The notes beneath the pieces are model-generated. The model searched no databases. It was not told where the DNA came from and was given only the letters and a program-made list of their open reading frames with translations. A stretch of 64,000 bases of DNA, from positions 147,910,058 through 147,974,057 of the forward strand of contig NC_133537.1 of NCBI RefSeq assembly GCF_048544455.1, given 5' to 3'. Shown piece after piece: positions 23,389 through 33,600 of this stretch; positions within the stretch are counted from its first letter, which is position 1, and every line of letters starts with the position of its first letter. The DNA comes from Silene latifolia. Taxonomy: Eukaryota; Streptophyta; Magnoliopsida; Caryophyllales; Caryophyllaceae. The position numbers and the translations under genes were made by a program.

Positions 23389-24794
23389 CTAATCACCGAC
23401 GGTCTTTCTCGAGGCCCGACTCGCCATTCTTGCCAACCACCATTTCCGCGACAGAGTAGTCTTTGATTTCTTCGAAGGATGAATGACCTGAAATCCAGCT
23501 TCTTCTTCTCCCTCTGTCAGATGCTTCTCCTTCTCTTTCTCTCCCTCGCGCACCTTGTAATCAACAGGCTCACATTTCCTCAGTCTCTCGCGCTCTTCCG
23601 GAGTTGCAGCCTTTCTCCACCTCAGATAAGAATCCGACACCCACAAAGCATTGGCGGAGAAGCTCAAGAACCACATGTTTCTTTGGGCCCATTTAATGGC
23701 CCACTCTCTTCGGCTCTCTGTAGTAAGCGCCATAGCGATCTGCGGGGACGGTATCAAGCCTAGGGATCATCGCTTCAACCCAACTTGCCTCATCAATCTT
23801 TAGGAAAGATGCATACCATAAACTCCAATCCCGAATGCGCACGGACCTAGTGGGATCCAAAGAAGATACTCCAGGTGTGAGACTTGAGGTGCCACCACGG
23901 CACGACCCACCTAATCGGCGGACCATCATCATTCTTGACTTGTTCTTCCAATAGTCACGGACCGGGTGAAGTCCACCATGTACAACCGCGTCCTCATCGC
24001 AATCGAACGAGCATGATAGGAAAGTGCATGAACTGGGGGCTCGATCAATCGGAGCCGTTCCATAAGCCAAACCTACCAAGAGCAGGTATTAGACAACGAA
24101 AAAAAAAAAAAAAAAAAAAACGTTCAAAAAAAAAACGGAAAAGAAGAAAAGATGATGTCTTTTACCTGCAAAATGACGGGACTCCCCAAAAACGGCAGAT
24201 CGCGGTTGGATTTCCTATTATCCAAACCCAAGATAATCTCCCCTAAGCATAAGCAAGTGGGCTCTGCGTGACTCCATTTGCTCAATAAGACCCAAAAGAC
24301 GGGGATCATCTCTCAAATCTTCATCAACGTGTCCTTGGAAGACATACACGTGCAGCAAACAAAAGCCAAATGCCCTCCTCCTGGCAACATGGGAAACAGT
24401 AGGGTCGGCCCTGTTAATGAATCGGTCTACAAAGTCCAACATTCTCACGCCTTTCGGGGTAACTAAGCGATCCACCTCAAGTCTAGTCGGTCAAGCAAGT
24501 CTCGAATTTGCTCTTATACCCTTGTGAAGTGGAAGGAATGGCAGGTAAATGTTCGGGGTCCCACCCACCAATAGCAGCAATTTCTTCAGGAAACGGGCAA
24601 ATATCACCTCCCGGGAACGCGAAAACATGATAATTCGGGTCCCAATAGTCAAGGCAAGCATCCAAGAACGGTTTTACTACCTTAATGAGTTTCAAACTCA
24701 ACAAAGACCCAAGGTTATAAGCACCCATGTCGTGTTTCTCCATATTCGAAAACTCGTTGGTCCATTCCTTCAAGCGGATCTCCAAAGTATTCAT
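23389..24794 (-). pseudogene. aORF1: antisense, two-exon mobile-domain-like gene
   Basis: On the minus strand the ATG at 24794 opens MNTLEIRLKEW. The next part has FLDACLDYWDPNYHVFAFPGGDICPFPEEIAAI, the pattern of plant-mobile-domain/DUF7745-like proteins found in plant retroelements. A one-base shift near 24480 leads to VARRRAFGFCLLHVYVFQG. A GT-AG intron fits 24073-24165: TTGCAG|GTAAAAG to TTGGTAG|GTTTGG, joining in phase to VWLMERLRLI. The intron contains a 22-base T run on the coding strand (24099-24120). Exon 2 ends in a Lys/Glu-rich, Arg-rich tail at 23389 and carries further breaks near 23750-23930. It has its own TATA box. Its role in the retroelement is unknown. Confidence 0.7.
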
Positions 24795-24893
24795 AATGAC
24801 AATTTTCTCTTGAAGATTTATTTTGAGAGTTTTATGTGAATAGACGAGGAGGAGGCGGAAGATTTGTGTGAATTAACGCCTCGTCGACGCTTC

Positions 24894-25012
24894 TATTTAT
24901 ACTAATTGCTGTTTCCAAAAATCCGCCGTAACGGACGGAAGCTTGGGAATAGGCGCAGACTCGGCCGCGCCTCTTGAAGGGACGCGGCTCATCATGCTGC
25001 GCCTCTTCCCCA
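24894..25012 (-). promoter_or_regulatory. promoter of aORF1
   Basis: On the minus strand TATAAATA (24901-24894) sits 100 bases upstream of the ATG at 24794. Its context, TTAGTATAAATAGAAGC, almost equals the LTR promoter context. The GC-rich block at 24948-25012 carries GCGCCTCTT twice (plus strand), like the LTR blocks. The leader is C/T-rich. Confidence 0.6.
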
Positions 25013-25735
25013 GTCTTACTTCTGTGATTTCCGCGTTTGGATCTTTCCTAATTCTATAACGAATAATTTCCTATTCCTACGGGATTTTATTTTGGTAAAT
25101 ACGAGCAGTTTACCATGTTTCAAGTTTCCTATTTTCGCGGGCACGCATTTCGAGACGACATCGACAATTCGCCATTTTACCACATGTGCACATTTTCATT
25201 ATAGGAAATACATTTCATTTTCTTTTTTTAAAAACAATTCCAATTCCTCATCTTAGGACATAATTTCCATTATAATTCATTTACCTTTTTTTTTTATTTT
25301 ATCATTATTTTCTTAATTTCATTTCCACATCTCTAACTTACAGATTTCTTTTTTTTCTTTTTTTTAGGGGGTAACCCTCCCTACCGTCCGGTCATTTCCG
25401 GCAAATTTTTGCTTTTCCTCGTGCTCTTTTGAGTCTCATTTTGCGCTGATTAAAGGCCTTATGTATATAAAATGTATGTTTTGCGTAATTTCCATGTAAA
25501 TTTCGGCAGCATGACGACATAAACCGTTGTCTACCAAACCTGTTCAAGAACTAACCTGCAGGTACAAGCAACACAACCCAACAGCAAAGGCACTCAGGCC
25601 ATCGTATATACAAATGTACAAGCAAACTGGGAGCTTGCGTCATGAACAAAGTCCAAAAGTCCAAGCAAACTGGGGGCTTGCGCCCCAAACAGAGTCCAAA
25701 AATGTTTCAAAATCAAATGTCCAAAATGTACAAGT
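25013..25735. other. spacer between aORF1 promoter and aORF2 3' end
   Basis: No gene recognised. A/T-rich sequence, with A- and T-runs near 25220-25370, then repeated words such as CAAACTGGGGGCTTGCG near 25625-25690 on the plus strand. It probably holds the 3' UTR of aORF2. Confidence 0.5.
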
Positions 25736-28700
25736 CTACAAAACTACACAAAACTCTGCTGGCGCCCCAACTCGGCAACTCTCGCCACGAGCGGCGATCT
25801 CGGCGTCCCGAACCTCGAGCTCCCTCAACAAGCGAGCCGTCTCCTCCCGAGACTGGGTCAACTCTCGCTCCAGCCCGCGGTCACCCTGTGAACAGCAACA
25901 AATTGGCTCATGTCAATCAATTCAAGCAAGATCGAAAATCAAAACCAAAAAAAAATCAATCAAATAAGGTTCATACCTGACGACCTCGACCACCGACGAG
26001 TGCCTCGATGTCAGTAGCTCGCAGCCGGTTGGCCACCCTCCATAGTGCCACGAACCGGGACGGTGCGACCTGCATTATCAAAAGAAATTCTCAGCAAATT
26101 GAGCGAACTCAATCAAATGTGTTCTTACACAAAAGTCATACAAGTCGGAGGCTTACCCTCCGAATCGATCTTGCCGATCATCTAAGCCAGCATCCGTCAC
26201 AGCTACGTCAAAGTCACGCAACTCGGAGATCGTCGTCCTCCCAGTCGCGTCAGTGTACTCGAGGGTCTCGGGGTACTCTGGGGGCTCGATGCCCGCCGCC
26301 TCAACCTCCTGCAAAGACAAATAGCTCTCGTTAATCGATGATCTTTCGTCGCAATTCTCGAAATCAAACCAAGCAAAAGTAAAAAGATACTCACCACTAC
26401 CGGCCAGTACGCCAACCTCCCGTAAAGGAACGCCGAGTAGTCCTCGCCAGGCAGAAGAAGGTCGTCGCCACTGGCACCAGCCAAGTCCGCCTCCCTCTCA
26501 GCCTCGAAGGCTCCTAAACATCGTCTGGGAGGATCGACGGGAACCGTCAACGCGTCCCGAGAGCACTGACGAGCCAACCGCTCGCCCAAATACCACACAG
26601 GACCCATCGACGTCCTCAACAGCAGCCGACTCGGGCTCCTAGGTCGAAGGACCTCAGCGACGAAAGGGGGCGCTCCTGCGTACTCCGCCCAAGGTCTGGG
26701 CACCCACTGCGACAATATAAAAGCCCAGATCATTCCTATGATCAATTAAAAGCAAAGTATAAGAAGAGTAAATGAATACAAATGGGATACTAACGCTGCT
26801 CAGCTGAAGAGCGTTCACGTCCCGCCGGTAGACATTGTGAGAAGAACGCTTGCTCTTCATCCGGCACATGACCCAATCCCTCAACACAGGATAGGCCCTC
26901 TCCAGCGGCTCCGTCCTCTTGGGCGCGAGACTCGGGAAGTAGGAGTACACCCACGCCTATAAAGCAGAATAATCAATGACGATTTTTCGCGATTTGATAA
27001 AAAAAGGAATTTACTTTGGTCTAAAGGAAGGTTCATACCTCCAACAAGATGTGTCCGACAAAGACGGAGAAGTCCCCTTCTCCATCAACTCCGGACGAAC
27101 CATGGCCCTCATGAAGCGGATGAGGACCGCAAAACCATGAGTGACCGGTCCCAGCGCCCTAGGGAACTCGGAGTCGAAAGAAAGGGAAGGAGCTTCGTCG
27201 ATAGCCTCTCGCCCTTGTCTCCGAGGTAAATCGAAGACAGGAACCACCAAAGCCACGGGCAGGCCCTCTCGCTCACCGGTTGTACAGGAGGAGGAGGAGC
27301 TGTCTCCCTCCCATCGATCGTCACCGGCCGGGGTCTTCCCGTAAAGTAGTCTCGAACGTAAGTCTTGGGTACCAAACCCAAGATCGCAACAGCCTTCGGC
27401 GACAAGTTCCAGCCGATCAATCTCCTCGCCTCGGCCGAGTCCGCCCTCATGGCAGTCTCCGGCCACACCATCTCCTCGGTCCCACACGGCAGACCAGAAA
27501 TCATGCCGTAATCCTCCAGAGTGACACCCACCTCACCAAAAGGTAGGTGAAACGTGGAGGTCGTATCCCAGAATCGATCCAAGAAAGCGCGGACCAGGCT
27601 AAGGTTAGCCCGCAACTTCCTCTTCACGATATCCCTCCAGACCTGAACCAGAGGACCGAACGCTCCACACTCGATCATGGCCCTCTCCTCCGCCGACAGC
27701 TGCTCGTAGTGCTCCATCGCTGTCGTGTAACCCGAGAACGACCCGATGTTCCCGGCCTCCTATTATGATTTGAAACAAAGCTGTCTTTAGTTTTGAATGA
27801 AATTTGAAAGAAATTTGGACAAAAAAATGAAAGAGGATGAATAATGAGTAGTGAATTCTTATTTACCAAGCTCTTCACCGTCCTGTAGGACAGGTGACCC
27901 TCTGCAGCCCACACGAGGTGTCTACTCTCTCAAGTCTCAGCCCACGCAGGAGCTCCTCTCAGCTGACGACCTCCTTGCCCGACGTTGGCCCGTCTCGGGG
28001 CCTCCTCCTCCTCGACGGCCTCCTCCTCGTGAGCCTCGTCTCCAGCAGCCATCACCGCGGCGGTGAAGGCCTGCTCTAAAGCCTCCTCAACAGTAGCGGC
28101 GTCTATCTCCATGGGAGCTCTCCCAGAAGTAGAAGCCTCATCACCTGCAGTGTTAAAGCAAATTCAGGCCGCGTCATACGACGACAAGCCTTTGTCAAGG
28201 GGTTTTCAAGCCTTCAAAGCCCTGAAACTACTCCTCCCGTGCCATCCTTGGCCACGTTCCCATCAACTCGATCACTCATGCGATAAATTGGGTCAAGTCA
28301 AGTCCAATTCAAAGCCTAGTTCTGGGTTCGAGTCGGAAATTCGGCAGCATTTCGCTATAATGGTGATTATGCCCTAGAAAGGTGTCCTGAAAAAGTTGTC
28401 ACAAACCAAAATTCCGAGATGGTAGGAAGTTTACCCATCGTTCAAGGATCCCAAATATCAAATTTCATCGCCAATGGGCAATCCTAAGGCTATTTTCGAA
28501 GCAAATTACGGTTCAGCTGTAAAACCGTCTCAAAATTCATTCAAAGGCTCAAAACTTGATGAAAATTCGAAACAAATGCATGGTTATGTTCCTAACATCA
28601 CCTACTATCCATTTCTAACATCAATTTGGCAAGGCAAAACCATTTGGGGGAAAAGCCCCAAATTTTCGATCAAAAGGGTCGAAAACCCTAATTTTCACGG

Positions 28701-28762
28701 CTCAAAATTCGACGAATGAAGAAGATTAATGCAAGATTAAGACACATACCTCGATTAGCCAT
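25736..28762 (-). pseudogene. aORF2: antisense eight-exon plant-mobile-domain gene
   Basis: Minus-strand exons that fit canonical GT-AG borders are 28762-28750, 28144-27867, 27759-27039, 26956-26795, 26706-26395, 26308-26157, 26069-25977 and 25885-25736. Introns are about 605, 107, 82, 88, 86, 87 and 91 nt. Exon 1 is only 13 nt (ATGGCTAATCGAG) before GTATGT, and its phase matches exon 2. Exons 2-5 hold the mobile domain: HLSYRTVKSL, FWDTTSTFHLPFGEVGVTLEDYG, FVGHILLE|AWVYSYFPSL and SS|WVPRPWAEYAGAPP. Exon 8 is a Glu/Arg-rich coiled coil (RELTQSREETARLLREL). Lesions are an in-frame TGA at 27930-27932, shifts in exon 3 (about 27160 and 27090) and one probable indel in exon 6. It is probably a captured host-type gene. 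Function in the element is unknown. Confidence 0.8.
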
Positions 28763-28962
28763 GTTTAAAGCAAGCTTTTGAATCAAACCTTGGCGGAAAT
28801 GGTGAAGATTTGAGAGAGAAATCGTGTGAGTTGTGTTTCGAAATAATGAACATAATCCCTCTGATTTCGCGTTTTTACGCAGGAAAGCCAAATTGGGGAA
28901 AAGACGCAGCAGGCGCTGCGCCTCTTCCAAGAGACGCAGCTCTTGCTGCGCCTCTTCCTTCT
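28763..28962 (-). promoter_or_regulatory. upstream region of aORF2
   Basis: Immediately before the ATG on the minus strand lies a C/T-rich leader (ACTCACACGATTTCTCTCTC). Further upstream, 28901-28962 has the GACGCAGC/GCGCCTCTT block. Its 20-base core TGCGCCTCTTCCAAGAGACG (28917-28936) is identical to LTR positions 1964-1983 and 30231-30250. No clear TATA box is visible. Confidence 0.5.
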
Positions 28963-29817
28963 GTTCCCTCCACATGGATTTTCAAAAATTCGTTATAAGT
29001 TCGTTATTTGTGGGCCCATCTTTGGTGCGCCTCTTCCTCGATGCTATTTTACTCTTTTGGCCCATTCGACGATTTTCTTTCGTTCCGGCCCGCATTTTAC
29101 CCCCAAGAAAGCGGATGTTGCACATTATTATTCATTTGTCCTCGGCGCAGAAGATATTTTTATGTGTTGCTCACTCAAGATTTCTACGATCAAGATGTTC
29201 CTAGGTCGTCAAAATATTTGTCCCAGTATGAGCGAGATTTTGCAAAGATTGCTCACTCAAGATTTCTTCCATGGCGATCAAGATGTTCCTAATCGTCAAT
29301 ATATTTCCCAACAAGAGTTCGCTTGAGACCGACACAAGCGATTCAACCTCAAGTTTTTGCAAAAGTTCGCTTGAGACCGACGCAGCGGATTCCCAGCGAT
29401 TTCTACCGACGTCCTGCGCTTTCGATATTTATTCTTCACGGAGTTCGGCAAAGGTGTCATTCTCCGGAAGCATCTCGAGAAAGAAGTTTCTTGATATCCC
29501 CTGTGACCCCTAATGCCTTGGACACCAAGTTATCTTGAGACCAAAGAGTTTTTTGCCGAAGCGTCTTGATCCCGTTTCACCCGGGGTATCTCGGGTATGG
29601 TTTCTTCTCATGGTGGCGAGCTTCTTTACGTAGTCTAATGGACTTTAAACGACCCTCCCGATAGTCGACAGACTCTAAAATGTTCCCGACGACAGGTCCT
29701 TGGCTCGACCCCTTGAGCGCCTCGCGTCGCCATAGTCGTCGAGTTGTAATCTTCGATTGACTGATGGCTATACTTTGAATTTCGCCTTGTCCAAGCCTCG
29801 GTCAAAGTGGGGCTCAG
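28963..29817. other. pre-3'LTR region of element A with short tandem duplications
   Basis: No gene. TTGCTCACTCAAGATTTC occurs at 29167 and 29249 (82 bp spacing), with the following CGATCAAGATGTTCCTA also repeated. AGTTCGCTTGAGACCGAC occurs at 29316 and 29364 (48 bp spacing). A purine tract, CAAAGTGGGG (29803-29812), just before the LTR is the best PPT candidate. Confidence 0.5.
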
Positions 29818-32220
29818 AGATACCTCATTTCGCACCTCCCGCAAACCACCCGGTGATGATTGGGCCACATGTTTGGTACGCGGAACGATTTGTGACAGTT
29901 CGTAAGATTATCGTCAAGTGATTGCTCGAATATTAAATGTCTACCTCTTAGTTGTCATCTACGTCCCGATACGGTCGTTTTGGCGGTAATTAGAGTACAT
30001 TCGGAGTCCGGGTCAAAAACCGTCTCCATTTTTCGATAACCGTTAAATCCCGAGTCGAATATTCGGAATGTTAGGATATTTCTATTCCATATTTTATAAA
30101 TTTTATCTTTTGGCAAATAATATCCCGTAATATTCATAAGATAATCGAATTATTTCCGTCCTACCATAACTCAAACGCTGAAATCTTTCTTCAAAGACGA
30201 GGAAACCTCACGGGAATAGACGCAGCAGTCTGCGCCTCTTCCAAGAGACGCATGGTCGCCGCGCCTTTTCCCCGCCCTTCTTTGCATGTCTTACGTATCT
30301 TTTTCATATCTTTCCGAGATTCACTTCCAAAGAGTCTCCGAAACCCTAATTCCTTCACGTGATTAGTATAAATAGGAGCCTTCGCTCCTCATATTTCTCA
30401 CGCGAGTGTCCGCCCTTCTCTTCTCCCTTTGCATTCTAGACTTTGTTCTTACTTATTGGCGCCTACGTGCTTGAACTTTCGACCACGTAAGCTCGGATCT
30501 TTCCGGTACCAACCTCTCCGTTGCATGACCGACCAATTTGACCAACTACACTCAATCAACTTAATTAATCAATCGTTTTCCTCTTACGAGGGCACTCTCT
30601 TTGCATTCGCGTCGAGCATTCACTAATCGATATCTTAGTTCTTCTCGTTCCGTCAACATGTAAGTCTGAGGGTGTATAATCCTTATTTATTTATTGTATT
30701 TTACCCTTTCGTATCATCAATTGTAAGATTTACGTCGAAAATACCGTTAAAATCGATTTCTAAAACCCTTTGTTAAAATCTGTTTTTGCGGATTTCCAGT
30801 AAGTAACCGTCGAGAAAGGACGCAAAGAATCGCCGCGCCTCTTGAAGGAGCGCGATTCTGCCGCGCCTCTTCGTGAGGGCCGCGCAGATTCGCTTCCTTT
30901 CTTCTTCGCTCGTCCTCTGTAATTCGTATTCAAATCTTTGTTTTGGTTGTTCGTCTGTTAATTCTTCGTCTTAATGTCATAATAATTCACATGTATTATA
31001 ATCACCATCATTAGCATGTTTAATTCGTCATAAATCCAACTTAAATCCCTTATAATCCATATTTGCGGGTTTTTGTCATTAAATTCAATTCCGGATTGTA
31101 GAGGTTCAATTTGTTCATATTGAGTTTCTGGAATTCATCATTGATATAGTTTAATCTGTTTATTCGCATGTTCGTCGCATATTTGTCATTAATCCATTGT
31201 ATTTAACCTAATTAATTGACTTATTTCAATAGAGGACTCATTAATATTTTCATCGTAATTTCATGTAATTAATCCGTTTCCGATTCATCCTATCCATGTT
31301 TATCGCTTTTACGACCATCATTCACATGTAATTAACCTATTAATCACTTCCATCCGAGTAAATATTTCAATCCATCATTAAATTCATCAATTCAAATTAA
31401 CGATTTTTGTTAAAACCGGCCGAGAACTCACCCTTGGAATGACGCAAAGAATCGCCGCGCTTGCGCCTCTTCAGGGCGCGATCTGCTTGCGCTGTTCGAG
31501 ATGAGTTATGTCCCTGAACTCCGTTTCTGCCTTGACCTAGTTTGTTTAGTTTACGTATTAACTAACTATTATCCGTATTATCACTTTCTGTTTCGTTCGT
31601 TAATTTCTTTCTTTCTTTCCTTTTATCTCTTTTTCTCAAATTATCCGTTTTAAAGGTATTTTCGACATAAATCGCCTAATCCAATGTAATTATTGTAATT
31701 TTCATTATTGTAATTCGTAATTATTGTATTTCTTTTATTGTCTGTATGTTTTCACATGTAATTGAACTTAAATTCCAACTTCGAACCAATTGTATGCTAA
31801 TTACGTGTCAACCGACTTAGTTAAATTCTCACATGCTAGGATTAAAACTTGGATGTTGCATTGCATGCATATAGCCGACGATATATCGAGTATGAATAAC
31901 GTCCCTAATTATTAGTAGAGGCCGCTATCGAGGCGGGCGGGATTAGGTGTTCGATCAAAAGAGCTTCCTAATACGTACCCTCACCCCTTACTCCAGATCT
32001 CCGTGAGCACCCGTGTTCATTGGCATCCACGAGAGTCATTCTAGACATAGAATGCTAAGGGTAACGATTGCTTAGTGTTCATGTCACTACTTTGTGTCTT
32101 GACATGACACGAGGTATTCGAACGGTTCCAATTTCCCATAAAAATTGGTGGCGACTCCATACAAAATGCAAACGCTTGTTTTCGACCTTCACCAAGCGCC
32201 CCCGTGGGCGGCCCGTCACA
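29818..32220 (+). repeat. 3' LTR of element A
   Basis: 2403 bp copy of 1551-3954, with a TATA box at 30367-30374 and end CA at 32220. It is followed by a PBS and gag instead of host DNA, so it also acts as the 5' LTR of a second, truncated copy. Differences from the left copy are concentrated at about 30208-30270, 30820-30890, 31425-31505 and 32190-32240. Confidence 0.9.
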
Positions 32221-33590
32221 CGTTTGGCGACTCTTGGGATAATACACTTACGTGTAGCTAGGGTGAAACTTGAACAAGGTTAGGGAATAGTTTGTACAAG
32301 ACAATTGTCGGTTTTCATAACTCGGTCTTCCTAGACCGTTTTATTCGGCCTTCCTAGGCCCAACCAAACCCATTCGACCAATCGTCCCGTCTAAACGGTC
32401 CTAATTCTTATTTGGGCCTAAGCATGGATAGCGATTGACGTCATCTATACCGTGATGCTTACTCTTGTTTGTATCAAGGGCCTTCACTACTTGAGGAAAT
32501 GGACTAGGAATCGGCCTTACTCTTGTTTGGCACGAGCCTCTCCACAGACTTCGGGTTTGATGGTTCGGTATGGCAACCCACCCTTTAAACCAAAACCCTT
32601 TTAAATGCACTCAGCATCCCGTTATAATGCTTGTATAAATGTGTAAACCTTACGTGATCACCATTTCTAAACAAATCATGACGAATTTTCAAAAATCAAA
32701 ACCCAATTTCAAAACAAAAATTTGAAAAAAGGCCTTCAATTAGCACAAAATCCGGTCAAAACTCTGTCCGTTTGTCGTGTCAAAATTCGGGCCACAAGCC
32801 CATTTCAAAACCTCATTTCGAGTCCACTCCTACAACTACACTACAGTTGACTAGGACACACATTTTCAAAGACCTTGTCTTTCTTCAAAACTCACTCAAC
32901 AGCAGTAGCACACACCCGCTTCACGAGTCAAAACTTTTCCTCTTTTAGCAAGTGGGATAGAATGGTCGATCGTGTTTTGATTCGTCGCCGATCTCTTATC
33001 CAGTTTCCAAGATGCCCGGATCAAGTGATGAAACGAATCTCCAACAAATTCAAGATAGTAATGATCGAATCCTAGCCGCGCTAGCCCAAATGCAAGTTAC
33101 CCAAAACCAAACCTATGACCGCCTTGAACTCATCGAGGGCCGTATCTTTGATGTAGAGGGAAGGTTGCCTCCCCTTAAAAGTGAAGTACTACGTTACTCC
33201 GATGACGAGTCTAGGGATGAGAATCCTATCATAGGGACAAGCTGCGGTGAGAAAAGACTCCAATACCTAGAGGAGCAATTGATGTACCTTAAGGGGGATG
33301 ACATTTATAGGGAAAACAATCGCAAGTATGAAGCCGTCAATTCCAAATTGCCAACTAACTTTAGCATGACGGATATCCCTAAGTTCAAAGGACATGAGAA
33401 CCCTTTGAACCACATCCGTGCCTTCAAGGATTACATGTCTATCAAAGGCATCAAACCCGAGATGTTCTTAAGGATCTTTCCTTCATCTCTTGACACCATC
33501 CCGAAGCAATGGTTCTACAGTTTAGATCACAAGAAGGTCGCTACTTGGGAAGACGCCGCAATCGAGTTCTCTAAACAATATGCGGATAAT
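32221..33590 (+). mobile_element. second, truncated internal region of an element A copy
   Basis: Sequence from the PBS (about 32225) through the leader and the first part of gag repeats 3955-5326 nearly base for base. It stops at about 33590 and joins LINE sequence; gag does not resume after the LINE. The shared LTR makes this a tandem arrangement of one full and one partial element. Confidence 0.85.
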
Positions 33591-33600
33591 GCCAAAGGTC
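33012..33600 (+). pseudogene. gag: gag N-terminal half, second copy
   Basis: It starts with MPGSSDETNLQQIQ as at 4749 and stays open to about 33590, covering the N-terminal region and the capsid start with FKGHENPLNHIRAF and KQWFYSL. It has five Gs at 33293-33297 where the left copy has four, so here the two gag parts are fused in frame. The last residues before the stop at 33626 come from the LINE junction. Confidence 0.85.

Larger units (their letters stand above)
1551..32220 (+). mobile_element. Tat-lineage (Ogre/Retand-like) Ty3/gypsy element A
   Basis: Two 2.4 kb direct repeats (1551-3954 and 29818-32220) bracket a PBS, gag, protease, RT, two RNase H domains, integrase and two antisense genes, the order typical of the Tat clade. 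The dual RNase H and the antisense extra genes mark this clade specifically. Without the nested Athila copy the element is about 19.4 kb, in the size range of Ogre elements. All gag-pol parts carry stops or frameshifts. No TSD can be scored because the right LTR runs into a second internal region rather than host DNA. The exact first base of the LTR is uncertain by a few bases. Confidence 0.88.

Noticed and set aside
24099-24120. A run as the poly(A) tail of a retrogene
   Set aside because: On the antisense gene strand it is a T run inside an interval with good GT-AG borders, and coding sequence joins in phase across it.
26203-28112. Plus-strand ORFs over the antisense gene (for example 27141-27546 and 27851-28377)
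   Set aside because: They are by-products of GC-rich exons on the minus strand, with Arg/Ser/Pro-rich products and no domains.
25736-28762. aORF2 as an ordinary host gene between elements
   Set aside because: It lies between integrase and the 3' LTR of element A in the position known for antisense genes of Tat elements, and it shares an exact 20-mer with the LTR.
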